From positions 186,001-250,000 of the forward strand of contig JBGAVD010000003.1 of NCBI GenBank assembly GCA_044228285.1: a stretch of DNA of 64,000 bases. Direction: 5' to 3'. The notes under the pieces are model-generated. The model saw only the letters and a program-made list of their open reading frames with translations, searched no databases and was not told where the DNA came from. Every line of letters starts with the position of its first letter. Within the stretch, counting starts at the first letter, position 1. Of this stretch, positions 52,678 through 61,400 are shown one piece after another. A program made the translations under genes and the position numbers. The DNA is from JBBATK01 sp044228285 (GTDB lineage Bacteria > Bacteroidota > Ignavibacteria > Kapaibacteriales > NICIL-2).

Positions 52678-54105
52678 ATGATGTATCATAGAATTATGTT
52701 GCTCACACTTTTAGCTTTTCGCCGAAACCCCAACAGCTCCTCCATTTTTCGCAGGTCGATTGCTAGTCTTTCGTGCTTGATAGCTTTCATCGGCAGCAGC
52801 ACGGCGAGCACTGCTCAGATACTCGCAAAGTACAAGCAGACGGCGAACAAAATCATAACAACAGCATGTGCGGACAGTTCGCTGTATCAGCAGTTAGGCA
52901 CCATGTGCGATACGTTCGGCAGCCGCCTAAGCGGCTCGCAGTCTTTGGAGCAAGCTATAGACTGGATTGTAGCGGAGGCAAAGAAGCAAGGTTATGATGC
53001 ACGCACGGAGAAAGTAATGGTACCGCATTGGGTACGATCAGAAGAGTCATTACAGATGACCGCACCTCGCTTAAAGTCCATCGCCATGTTGGGTCTTGGC
53101 GGGAGCATTCCTACTCCCAAGGACGGCATCAATGCAGAGGTTATGGTTGTTCGTTCTTTCGACGAGCTAAAGCAGCGAGCAAAAGAAGCAAGTGCTAAAA
53201 TCGTGTTGTTCAATGTACCCTTCACGGAATATGGTAAGACTGTGCAGTATCGAGTGAACGGTGCGGTTGAGGCTGCCAGATATGGTGCTGTAGCATCGTT
53301 AGTCCGATCGATCGGTCCTGCATCAATGTACACACCACACACCGGTGTTATGCACTACAATGATTCAGTCACCAAGATCCCTCATGCCGCCATAAGTCTT
53401 GAAGACGCAGAGCTTATCGCGCGAATGACGACTCGTGGGCAGCGCGTTCGATTGACTTTAAAGATGTCCTGTCGCAAAGAGCCAGACGCCGAATCACGAA
53501 ACATCATGTTCGAGATAAAAGGCAGTGAAAAGCCGGAGGAAGTCGTCGTTATGGGCGGCCATATCGACTCATGGGATGTGGGACAAGGCGCGATGGATGA
53601 TGCGGGTGGCTGCTTTGCAGCCTGGCACGGACTCAACACCATACGCAAGTTGGGACTAAAGCCAAAGCGCACTATTCGTGTGGTTATGTGGACGAACGAA
53701 GAAAACGGCACTAAGGGCGCTGAGGCTTATGCTTTAGCACATGCGGGCGAAAAGCATGTATTGGGTATAGAGTCGGACGAGGGAACATTTCGTCCTCAAG
53801 GCTTCCAACTTCAAGGTTCGCGTGAAGCGATGCTGTGGTATCAGAATGTCATGCCGCTGCTTGAGCCAATCAACGCCACTCAACTGACCGACGGCTTTGC
53901 CGGAGCAGATGTTGGTCCGCTTCATGCTAAATACCAAACACCACTGCTTGGATTGGTTGTGGACACCACACGGTATTTCTGGTATCACCACACCAATGCC
54001 GACACCATGGACAAGCTCAATCCACTGGAACTCAATCAGTGTGCTGCGGCTATGGCTATCGTGGCTTTTGTTGCAGCAGATGCGGAGCAAACCCCAATGA
54101 AATAG
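52678..54105 (+). CDS. M28 metallopeptidase, carboxypeptidase Q type
   Basis: 475 residues if the tandem ATG at 52678 is used (a TTG at 52651 adds 9; ATG 52696 is also possible). A signal peptide precedes STAQILAKYK. Two-zinc aminopeptidase fold: GGHIDSWDVGQGAMDDAGG (H295, D307), MWTNEENGTKGAE with the catalytic and metal-binding glutamates, GIESDEGTFRP, and YFWYHHTNADTMDKL with the last His. A protease-associated-like insert occupies ~125-235. This matches plasma glutamate carboxypeptidase (CPQ) closely. Likely hydrolyses dipeptides in the envelope or outside. Confidence 0.9.
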   Translation: MMYHRIMLLTLLAFRRNPNSSSIFRRSIASLSCLIAFIGSSTASTAQILAKYKQTANKIITTACADSSLYQQLGTMCDTFGSRLSGSQSLEQAIDWIVAEAKKQGYDARTEKVMVPHWVRSEESLQMTAPRLKSIAMLGLGGSIPTPKDGINAEVMVVRSFDELKQRAKEASAKIVLFNVPFTEYGKTVQYRVNGAVEAARYGAVASLVRSIGPASMYTPHTGVMHYNDSVTKIPHAAISLEDAELIARMTTRGQRVRLTLKMSCRKEPDAESRNIMFEIKGSEKPEEVVVMGGHIDSWDVGQGAMDDAGGCFAAWHGLNTIRKLGLKPKRTIRVVMWTNEENGTKGAEAYALAHAGEKHVLGIESDEGTFRPQGFQLQGSREAMLWYQNVMPLLEPINATQLTDGFAGADVGPLHAKYQTPLLGLVVDTTRYFWYHHTNADTMDKLNPLELNQCAAAMAIVAFVAADAEQTPMK

Positions 54106-54202
54106 GATACTTGCATGCCATAGGCTTGCGACTTCCGGTTCCACCCTGGTACTCAGAGAAAGGTCAATGTAGAGCAACGGTCTGAGATGTTAGACGCTCA
54201 CA

Positions 54203-54240
54203 AAAAAGCCCGGCGAAGTGATTCGTCGGGCTTTTTCTTT
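54203..54240. terminator. Strong Rho-independent terminator
   Basis: A 15-bp stem aaaaagcccggcgaa / ttcgtcgggcttttt with a gtga loop. Flanking A- and T-runs make it active both ways, for the M28 gene and the small minus-strand gene. Confidence 0.9.
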
Positions 54241-54334
54241 GTAGGATTTCGCTACAACTACGATGCTATTTGCGACAGGAAGCTGCGTCGTTCCAACAGT
54301 CTTCACTGCGCATCTGTTATCGCAAGGCAAAGAC

Positions 54335-54679
54335 TTACTTGTCTTTCCGTTGTTGACGGAGTTCGCGGCGCAATTCGCGGATTTCGCTCTTTGCCTGCTT
54401 TACATCCTTGCGTGCTTCCTTGTGTTCAGACTTTGCTTGATGGTGCAAGCTCTTGGCTTCATCCATATTGCCAGCTTCTTTTGCAGCTTTTGCTGCCTTC
54501 ATGGTTTCCTTCGCCTTTTGGTTTTCAGCTTTGGCATCTTGAATTTTTGCCTTTGCCGCTTCTACCTTGGCTTGTTGCTCAGGTGTCAGCTTTGGCTTTG
54601 CTGGTGGAGGGTCGTTTGCCAACATGACAGCCGAACCCAAAACGAAGACAGCCAAGAGGCTGAGCAGAGACTTTTTCAT
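54335..54679 (-). CDS. Small secreted basic coiled-coil protein
   Basis: 114 residues from the ATG at 54679, which has AAAGGA 6 bases upstream; a TTG at 54694 is in frame. Signal peptide MKKSLLSLLAVFVLGSAVMLAND. The mature part is a continuous charged helix rich in Ala/Lys/Glu/Gln (VEAAKAKIQDAKAENQKAKE ... REARKDV-like, ending ELRRELRQQRKDK). No enzyme motif. Such proteins are common in FCB genomes and may be periplasmic structural or metal-binding factors; nothing specific can be said. It is convergent with the M28 gene. Confidence 0.7.
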   Translation of the reverse strand: MKKSLLSLLAVFVLGSAVMLANDPPPAKPKLTPEQQAKVEAAKAKIQDAKAENQKAKETMKAAKAAKEAGNMDEAKSLHHQAKSEHKEARKDVKQAKSEIRELRRELRQQRKDK

Positions 54680-55174
54680 AACAAATCCTTTCAAAAAATG
54701 GTTTTAATAAAAATGGGTAAAGCGATGCAATCTCGAGAATTCTATCAGCGCGTTTTCGTTAGCTATGACTAAGCACCTTGGGCTAGAGTTTAATCAGCTC
54801 AAAAAATTTCTGCCAACCTGAGTAGTTGAGAAGCGTTTCTCCTGTTTCTAGCCTGCGATACACCTCAAAAACACCCCATTTCTCAACAAATTCGCAGTTG
54901 TTTCACTTCCCTCTATCCAGACAAAGAGCTCCACAACCATTGAATCCTGGTATTCACACTTAGCAAGAAGAAAAAGCGCTCAAGTCAAAAGAACCTGCCG
55001 TTGCTTGTAAAAGAGCTAGCTTCACGGAGGAAGTCGAGCATAAGTGCCCTGATCGCAAGAATTTCTCGACTTCTCCACCGCCATTCTGCCTTGTCTATTA
55101 GCGTCTTTTCAGGTAAATTGCGTGTCATTTTATCAGTAATCAAAGCTATTGTTCATTCCTAATCGGAGTTGTCC
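54680..55174. other. Intergenic region, nothing recognised
   Basis: About 490 bases between the divergent small gene and secD. No gene, RNA or repeat is supported. The secD ribosome site (CGGAG) is at the end. Confidence 0.45.
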
Positions 55175-57271
55175 TTGAAAGGTCTCGTTCGCAGATATTT
55201 GATCATTGCTTTACCGCTCGTTTTTGTTGGATTTCTACTCTATCCAACATGGCGTGTTTCGTCGCTTGAAAAGGCACGTCGCGCCGTCGATACCAGCATC
55301 GATAAGAACGCGTTAGCAAATTGGGATCAAAAGAATTCAGAGTCGTTAAAGAATAATCGTGCGCAAGCCCTTAAGCTGGGGTTGGATTTGCGTGGCGGTA
55401 TGTATGTCACCCTTGAGGTCGATGCGGTAAAGCTTCTTGAAGAAGCAGCTGATAAGAGCTCGAGAGAAGATGATGTATTCAAGCAAGTCATTGCGAAGAC
55501 ACAACAGTTGTCTGAGCACAGTGACGAGCAAGTGATTGATATTTTCAAGCGTAGTTTTAATGAAATCGCCAGGCCGCAGGGCAAGACGTTGATCAACTAC
55601 TATTCGTTGGCTGATATCAAAGAAATTTCAGAAGAGAAGATTCTGCAAAAGCTTTCCCGCGACATAGAAGAAGCTGTGGATCAAGCATTGCAAGTAATCC
55701 GCTCACGTGTTGACAAGTTTGGTGTGGCAGAGCCAACCATTCAGAAGCAAGGAACACGTCGCATTCTCCTCGAGTTGCCTGGTGTACAGGACGAAGCACA
55801 AATGCGCGAGCTCATTGAGCACACCGCTCGTTTGGATTTCAAACTTGTTCGTGGAGGCGGAGATGTACTCAAAGCCTTTTTGAACATCGACGAGTATCTA
55901 GAGCGCCTGAATTCTGGCAAGAAGGATACAACGGCTGTTGCAAAGACCGACAGCACTGCTGTTGACTCAACAACAACCGCTAGTACACAGACGGTGAAGT
56001 CAGACTCAGCTAAAGCTGACAGCACCGCAACAGCTGCAAACGATAGTGGCAAGATTAAGGATCCATACGCTGGATTGTCTGATGAGCAAAAGCGTGAGAA
56101 GTTCTTGCGTGAACACTCATTCACCTCGCTCTTCCGCGCTCAGTTCATGGTAAACAAGAAAGCGAAGCCACAGGAGTTCGCATTCTTAAAGGAGACGCTG
56201 CCACAATTGCCACCAAATGCTGAGTACTTCTATACAACGGACGACAAGAGCAAGAAGCTTATCCTTGCATATCTCAAGCGTGACGACATCCGTCGCTTGC
56301 TTCCAGGTGATCTTGAAGTTGTTGTTGATGCAAAGCCACTTCGCGGTTCGGAAAACTCAGCAAACCCTGCATACAGCATGTATGTGGTAAAGCGTGAATC
56401 TGAGTTAACAGGCGAAGTCATTGTTGATGCATTCGAGAATTTCGACCCAACAACCAATCGTCCAATCGTCGACATGCAAATGAACGACGAAGGTTCTGAG
56501 CGCTGGGCACGCATAACGGGCGCTAACATTGAAAAGCGTGTAGCTATCGTTCTTGACGGCGAAGTATATAGCGCACCAACGGTTCAAAACAAGATCACGG
56601 GAGGTCGCTCACAGATCACCGGTATGGCAAACATTGAAGAAGCTAAACTGCTCAAGATTATCTTGAAAGCCGGAGCTCTCAAGGCACCAGTAAAGATTAT
56701 TGAAGAGCGTTTGGTTGGTCCTTCACTTGGTGAAGACTCCATTAAGTACGGAATGTGGGCTTCTGTTATTGCATTTGTCCTTGTAGTTCTCTTCATGACG
56801 GTTTATTACTCAACCGCTGGTATCGTTGCGAATGTTGCGATGATGATCAACGTTGCACTGAACATTGCCGCTTTGGCAGCATTCGGTGGAACACTCTCCT
56901 TGCCAGGTATTGCGGGTATCATTCTGACGATCGGCTTGGCAGTAGACGCGAACATTATCATTTTCGAGCGCATTCGTGAAGAGCTAACGCAGCACCATCG
57001 CACCCTTCGTGCAGCAGTCGATGAGGGCTTCAAGCATGCCTTGCCGCCTATCATTGATTCACACGTTTCCACATTGATCACCGCCTTCATTCTTATGGGA
57101 TTCGGTTACGGTCCTATCAAGGGATTCGCAGTAACGCTGATGATCGGTATCTTTTCAACCTTGTTTACCGGTATCATCGTTTCTCGCTCTATCATCGAAG
57201 TCCTTATCAATCGTAAGCCGGGTGCAACGCTCAGCTTTGGCGAACATTATACCACCCAAAAGCATTCTTAA
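55175..57271 (+). CDS. secD: Sec translocase accessory protein SecD
   Basis: Membrane protein using the proton gradient to pull exported proteins through SecYEG. The TTG at 55175 has GGAG with 6-base spacing; a TTG at 55169 is too close to it. N-terminal helix, then the D1 motif LGLDLRGGMYVTLEVD, a long periplasmic P1 domain and six membrane helices at the end with GLAVDANIIIFERIREEL, the classic SecD signature. A Ser/Thr/Ala/Lys/Asp-rich stretch at about 250-295 (TAVAKTDSTAVDSTTTASTQ in outline) interrupts P1, an insertion not in E. coli SecD. secF follows after 18 bases; STAS after secF. Proline codons are mostly CCA. Confidence 0.95.
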   Translation: MKGLVRRYLIIALPLVFVGFLLYPTWRVSSLEKARRAVDTSIDKNALANWDQKNSESLKNNRAQALKLGLDLRGGMYVTLEVDAVKLLEEAADKSSREDDVFKQVIAKTQQLSEHSDEQVIDIFKRSFNEIARPQGKTLINYYSLADIKEISEEKILQKLSRDIEEAVDQALQVIRSRVDKFGVAEPTIQKQGTRRILLELPGVQDEAQMRELIEHTARLDFKLVRGGGDVLKAFLNIDEYLERLNSGKKDTTAVAKTDSTAVDSTTTASTQTVKSDSAKADSTATAANDSGKIKDPYAGLSDEQKREKFLREHSFTSLFRAQFMVNKKAKPQEFAFLKETLPQLPPNAEYFYTTDDKSKKLILAYLKRDDIRRLLPGDLEVVVDAKPLRGSENSANPAYSMYVVKRESELTGEVIVDAFENFDPTTNRPIVDMQMNDEGSERWARITGANIEKRVAIVLDGEVYSAPTVQNKITGGRSQITGMANIEEAKLLKIILKAGALKAPVKIIEERLVGPSLGEDSIKYGMWASVIAFVLVVLFMTVYYSTAGIVANVAMMINVALNIAALAAFGGTLSLPGIAGIILTIGLAVDANIIIFERIREELTQHHRTLRAAVDEGFKHALPPIIDSHVSTLITAFILMGFGYGPIKGFAVTLMIGIFSTLFTGIIVSRSIIEVLINRKPGATLSFGEHYTTQKHS

Positions 57272-57289
57272 TCTGAACTGAGGACAATC

Positions 57290-58246
57290 ATGGAATTTTT
57301 CGGTAAAACCAAAATTGACTTTTTGAATAAGAGAAAGTTCTTCTTCTTTCTATCCATTGCCCTCAATCTTGTGGGCCTTGGATTGTCGGTTACTGGCATT
57401 CGTATGGGTATCGACTTTATTGGTGGTAGCGAAGTTGCTGTCGCCTTCTCGAACCCACAACAAACTGCCATGGTACGTGAGCTCGTCGAGAAGTCTGGCT
57501 TCGAAAACGCAGAAATCAAATCCTACGGAAAGCCAAATGAGTTTCTTATTCGTGTTTCTGAGGTTGCAGTAACTGGCAAAGAAAAGCCATCTGCTACTAT
57601 TGTGAACGCGCTTCGCAAGGCGTACCCAAATGAAAACGTTATCGTAAAGAAAGATGACCTTATCGGTCCTAAAGTGGGAAGTGAATTGCGGACAAAGGCA
57701 CTTTTAGCACTGGTCCTCGCTGCACTCGCCATTTTGGTATACATCGCTTTGAGATTTGAGTTCGTCTTCGGTCTTGGAGCTGTTGTGGCTCTTGTGCACG
57801 ACGTCTGTGTTTCTTTCGGTATGGTAATCATCTTCCAAAAGCTTGAGATCTTGAATTTGGAATTCAACATGGGCGTGCTAGCCGCACTCCTTACAGTTGC
57901 TGGCTTCTCGATCAACGACACCGTGATTATTTTCGATCGTATTCGAGAGAATCGCATTAAGCACAAAGGCTTGTCGCTGATTTCTCTTATGAATCTCTCG
58001 ATCAACGAAACACTAAGTCGTACTATCAATACGGTCGTAACAGTAGTCTTGGTACTTCTAACAATCTTGGTTCTCGGTGGCGAAGCTCTTCACGGATTTG
58101 CCTTCACCATGCTTGTTGGTATTATCACTGGTACCTATTCATCCATCTATGTCGCTAGCGCCTTTGTAGTTTGGTTCCTTGAAACCGTTCGCAAGCAAGA
58201 TTTGGAAACACCGTACAAAAAAGAACTCGCAGCTTCACAAGCCTAA
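57290..58246 (+). CDS. secF: Sec translocase accessory protein SecF
   Basis: Partner of SecD. 318 residues with SecF landmarks: GLGLSVTGIRMGIDFIGGSEVAV, GPKVGSELRTKALLALVLA, FEFVFGLGAVVALVHDV, and LTVAGFSINDTVIIFDRIRENR. Separate secD and secF genes contrast with the fused secDF of many Bacteroidetes. Co-transcribed with secD (18-base gap). The AGGACAATC before the ATG is a good ribosome site. Confidence 0.95.
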   Translation: MEFFGKTKIDFLNKRKFFFFLSIALNLVGLGLSVTGIRMGIDFIGGSEVAVAFSNPQQTAMVRELVEKSGFENAEIKSYGKPNEFLIRVSEVAVTGKEKPSATIVNALRKAYPNENVIVKKDDLIGPKVGSELRTKALLALVLAALAILVYIALRFEFVFGLGAVVALVHDVCVSFGMVIIFQKLEILNLEFNMGVLAALLTVAGFSINDTVIIFDRIRENRIKHKGLSLISLMNLSINETLSRTINTVVTVVLVLLTILVLGGEALHGFAFTMLVGIITGTYSSIYVASAFVVWFLETVRKQDLETPYKKELAASQA

Positions 58247-58261
58247 GAATCGCAGAACAAC

Positions 58262-58582
58262 ATGTCGCAAGATCAAAACACTTACATCATCACTCTTCCC
58301 GCCAAGGTTCTTGGCGGGAGTGATGCTGTCAATTTCTCAGAGCACATCCGCGAGCTGGTATCAAAAGGAACCTCGAAGGTTACTGTTGACCTCTCAGCTG
58401 TTGAGCTCATGAATAGTTCTGGCTTGGGGATGCTGGTTGCTGGCCATAGTACAATGAAGCGAGCAGGCGGCACTCTGGCATTTACACATGTTCCCGAGAA
58501 CGTAAAGGGCTTGCTTCGTATGACGCACCTCGATTCAGTCTTTCTTATTGAAGATGACAACAACTCGCAACAACAGTCGTAG
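58262..58582 (+). CDS. STAS-domain anti-sigma factor antagonist (SpoIIAA/RsbV type)
   Basis: 106 residues, a single STAS domain. The phosphorylation-site context ELMNSSGLGMLVAG has the regulatory serine at S53, flanked by VTVDLSAVELM and a C-terminal helix. Such proteins bind a serine-kinase anti-sigma factor and are inactivated by phosphorylation. No RsbW-like kinase or PP2C phosphatase is in the window, so the partner is unknown. It begins 15 bases after secF and ends near a terminator, so it is likely the last gene of the secDF unit. Confidence 0.9.
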   Translation: MSQDQNTYIITLPAKVLGGSDAVNFSEHIRELVSKGTSKVTVDLSAVELMNSSGLGMLVAGHSTMKRAGGTLAFTHVPENVKGLLRMTHLDSVFLIEDDNNSQQQS

Positions 58583-58611
58583 TTACAACCGACTATTAAT
58601 CAACAACTCAA

Positions 58612-58645
58612 AGCTCCGACCGCACATCGCAGTCGGGGCTTTATT
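58612..58645 (+). terminator. Terminator between STAS gene and purA
   Basis: Stem agctccgac / gtcggggct (with one G-U pair), an 11-base loop and ttatta. It lies 20-24 bases before the purA ATG, so read-through may still feed purA. Confidence 0.6.
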
Positions 58646-58663
58646 ATGTTATCTCTACTTATC

Positions 58664-59935
58664 ATGAGCGTTACAATCGTAGTTGGTGCCCAATGGGGCG
58701 ATGAAGGCAAAGGCAAGATCGTTGATGTACTGAGTGCAGACATCGACATTGTTGCTCGCTATCAAGGTGGTGCAAATGCAGGACATACCTTGGTGCACGA
58801 AGGAAAGAAAACCGTTCTGCACTTGATTCCCTCAGGCATCCTCCGCGATGGTGTGCAATGTGTCATCGGCAACGGAGTTGTTGTCGATCCTGTTGCACTT
58901 CGCGACGAGATCACGATGTTAGAGCAAGCAGGTGTAAGCGTTCAGGGAAGATTGTTTATCAGCCACAAGGCGCACCTTATTATGCCCTACCATAAGCTAC
59001 TCGACCAAGTCCGCGAGCGCAGTAGCGACGCTGCCATTGGTACGACCGGTCGTGGCATAGGTCCTGCCTATATCGACAAGTATAGCAGAGTTGGAATCCG
59101 CGTTGTAGACCTACTCGATCGCCAAGGTTTCGAAGCAAAGCTTCGCGCAAACCTTGAGGAGAAGAACACTCTGCTTGAAAGGGTCTATGGAGCAACGATG
59201 ATGGATGTCGAGAAGATTGTTGCTGAATACCTTGAGTTCGATAGTTATATAGATCCCTATGTGACGGATACAACGCACTATCTCAACACTGCTCTTGCTG
59301 AAAACAAGCGCATTCTCGCTGAAGGTGCTCAAGGCGCTTTGTTAGACGTAGATCATGGTACATACCCATTCGTTACAAGCTCGAATCCTACAAGCGGCGG
59401 CGCATGCACTGGCTTGGGTCTACCTCCTACTTCAGTAAAACGCATTGTTGGGCTGGTCAAAGCGTACTCTACTCGTGTAGGCAATGGACCATTTCCTACT
59501 GAGCTTCATGATGCTGAGGGCGAGAAGTTACGCAGTGTTGGTGCGGAGTTTGGGGCTACTACCGGACGTCCCCGTCGCTGTGGCTGGCTCGATCTCATGG
59601 CTCTAAAGTACTCTGTCATGGTGAATGGCATTAGTGAGATCGCCCTGACGAAGATGGACGTCCTCAGTAGCTTTGAGAAGCTTAAAGTCTGTGTAGGCTA
59701 CAATGAGGGTCAGCGAGACCTTAAGAGCTTCCCAGCAAGTGTATCAGTACTAGACACTCTCACACCGCAATACAAGGAGTTCAAAGGATGGAACTGCTCC
59801 CTGGATAATGTGGCGAGCTACAGTGCGTTGCCTCTGGAAGCACAGCAGTACATTGAGTTCATTGAGACCTTTTGCGGCGCACCCGTTAGCATTGTGTCTA
59901 CAAGTCCAGAGCGGCAAGGCACAATTATCCGCTAA
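58664..59935 (+). CDS. purA: Adenylosuccinate synthetase
   Basis: First committed step from IMP to AMP: IMP + aspartate + GTP to adenylosuccinate. 423 residues from ATG 58664; an in-frame ATG-like start at 58646 adds 6. VVGAQWGDEGKGKIVDVLS carries the catalytic D13, and GGANAGHTLV the catalytic H41. GTTGRGIGPAYIDKYSRVGI, TEGAQGALLDVDHGTYPFVTS-like (EGAQGALLDVDHGTYPFVTS) and the late STRVGNGPFPTE are further landmarks. Full length. Terminator about 95 bases after the stop. Confidence 0.96.
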   Translation: MSVTIVVGAQWGDEGKGKIVDVLSADIDIVARYQGGANAGHTLVHEGKKTVLHLIPSGILRDGVQCVIGNGVVVDPVALRDEITMLEQAGVSVQGRLFISHKAHLIMPYHKLLDQVRERSSDAAIGTTGRGIGPAYIDKYSRVGIRVVDLLDRQGFEAKLRANLEEKNTLLERVYGATMMDVEKIVAEYLEFDSYIDPYVTDTTHYLNTALAENKRILAEGAQGALLDVDHGTYPFVTSSNPTSGGACTGLGLPPTSVKRIVGLVKAYSTRVGNGPFPTELHDAEGEKLRSVGAEFGATTGRPRRCGWLDLMALKYSVMVNGISEIALTKMDVLSSFEKLKVCVGYNEGQRDLKSFPASVSVLDTLTPQYKEFKGWNCSLDNVASYSALPLEAQQYIEFIETFCGAPVSIVSTSPERQGTIIR

Positions 59936-60029
59936 GCTTGTCACACTCTTTTCAGATGGGGTACTGACAGATCATGATTCAGACTCTCATGCCCGCAGTC
60001 CTCCTACATCACTCCCTAGTTTTTTCTAT

Positions 60030-60058
60030 AAGGCAGAACTTTCGTTCTGCCTTTTTTG
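60030..60058 (+). terminator. Rho-independent terminator of purA
   Basis: Stem aaggcagaac / gttctgcctt, tttc loop, followed by T-rich sequence. Confidence 0.85.
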
Positions 60059-60459
60059 TTGGCCTCTCATTCTGACTAGCACCAGAGTTCGTGTGCAACA
60101 GCTATCAGGCTTCGTCGCACATTGAGATACACTTTCAGAAATCTTTACAAACGCGCGTCATGCTACTTCCTCAATAGTCCTCATCTTTCCCTTGGCTACC
60201 AACTACCATAGCCGTCGGTACTACTTCTCTTTATAGCAGTAGAGCTTCGCTCTACTGCACACTAAAGTTCTGGTGATTCTGCTTGACCTATGGGGACGTC
60301 TATGATACAACTATGTGCCCCTTCGTCTCCTGTTGGGGAGCATAATGAAGTCTGTACGGAAGCTGTAGTCATGTAAGAACACCTAGTGAGACTTTCGGCG
60401 AACTAAATGGTTCGCTTCTTGTCTCGCCTTGCGATCGCTGGCATTGCAAGCGGCCACGC
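60059..60459. other. Intergenic region with one hairpin
   Basis: About 400 bases with no supported gene. A perfect 10-bp hairpin, gcagtagagc / gctctactgc with ttc loop, lies at 60236-60258 without a T-tract. Confidence 0.45.
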
Positions 60460-60501
60460 GTAAATAAAAAGGGATGTACGTGCGTATCACGTGCATCCCT
60501 T
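60460..60501 (-). terminator. Terminator of the 60524 gene
   Basis: A 14-bp stem (60469-60482 with 60488-60501, one G-U) and on the minus strand a following TTTTTATTTA tract, about 22 bases past the stop. Confidence 0.85.
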
Positions 60502-60523
60502 AGCTTTCGGCAGTAGCTTCCAC

Positions 60524-61321
60524 CTACTCCTTGAGTAATCGTAGAGTCTTCGTAGCTGTGTTTGCTCCGTTGCATTGTAGGAAATACACACCAGAAGGCA
60601 GAGACTGTAGATCAAGTTGTTTCTTGACTTCAATCGTGCGAATGAGTTGTCCGCCTTGATTAAACAACTGCGCGTTTGTGCCGCTCATTTCGGCGAGCAG
60701 CTCATTAGAGAGATGAGCAAAACCGTCTCTACACACAATTGAAGTTTCGCACTGCGCCAAAGATGTACCTTCGTCATCTACGCTTACGACTTTGATGTTG
60801 TAGAATACAATGATGCGATAGGACTCCAAGTTCTGTTCATTGCCTTTGATCGTATCGGCTTCACGTTTGTCAAGTTTGAAGCGCTTAATCACTCCACCTA
60901 ACTGGTCACTGATAATGATACTATCGATGTTAGGATCCGTTGGGTAGGCCCAAAGAAAGACAATCTTTGACCCCCTACTAGCATCGGTCGAGGGAGTCAT
61001 GACTAACTGAAATGTATCGTTGAACGATGAGGTACTGCGGAATGGACGATAGTCTTTGTATGACAAAACCCCGGAGCCGCTGTCTTCAAACGTCAAAAAA
61101 GCCTGAAGGCCACTTGGAGAAGGTGGAAAGCCTGGTATAGCAAACTCACCTAAGCTTGCATCGAGACCTTTTGTTGCGGTGCTATCAAGACCAAAGATTA
61201 CTGAGGCTATATCGCCATTTTCATTCTTTAAGGAAATGATCGTCTCAACTCTTTTCGCCTGCGAAGCCTGCAGATGAGCGCTTGCTGCAAACAGCAGCAT
61301 TATAAAAAGGATGTATTTCAT
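60524..61321 (-). CDS. T9SS-sorted secreted protein
   Basis: 265 residues from the ATG at 61321 (the frame continues upstream to 61447 without support and would overlap the previous gene). Signal peptide MKYILFIMLLFAASAHLQAS. Residues ~25-180 form a beta-rich domain with IVFGLDSTATKGLDASLGEF and SGVLSYKDYRPF; no family recognised with certainty. The C-terminal ~75 residues (NAQLFNQGGQLIRTIEVKKQ ... LPSGVYFLQCNG ... TLRLLKE) are a T9SS type A sorting domain. It follows the partial T9SS gene on the same strand after a terminator. Confidence 0.75.
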   Translation of the reverse strand: MKYILFIMLLFAASAHLQASQAKRVETIISLKNENGDIASVIFGLDSTATKGLDASLGEFAIPGFPPSPSGLQAFLTFEDSGSGVLSYKDYRPFRSTSSFNDTFQLVMTPSTDASRGSKIVFLWAYPTDPNIDSIIISDQLGGVIKRFKLDKREADTIKGNEQNLESYRIIVFYNIKVVSVDDEGTSLAQCETSIVCRDGFAHLSNELLAEMSGTNAQLFNQGGQLIRTIEVKKQLDLQSLPSGVYFLQCNGANTATKTLRLLKE

Positions 61322-61342
61322 AGTGTTCGTATTGCACTGATA

Positions 61343-61374
61343 AAAAAAATGGGCAACGGATGAGTCCGTTGCCC
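61343..61374 (-). terminator. Terminator of the 61401 gene
   Basis: A perfect 10-bp stem gggcaacgga / tccgttgccc with a tgag loop; on the minus strand it is followed by ATTTTTTTA. It is 26 bases past the stop of the partial gene and just before the next ATG. Confidence 0.9.
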
Positions 61375-61400
61375 AAGAATAGAACCGAAGCGAAAAACTC

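Noticed and set aside
54187..54772. Hydrophobic plus-strand frames around the small coiled-coil gene
   Set aside because: Antisense of a Lys/Ala/Glu-rich coding gene with a good ribosome site and signal peptide; no such evidence for the plus frames.
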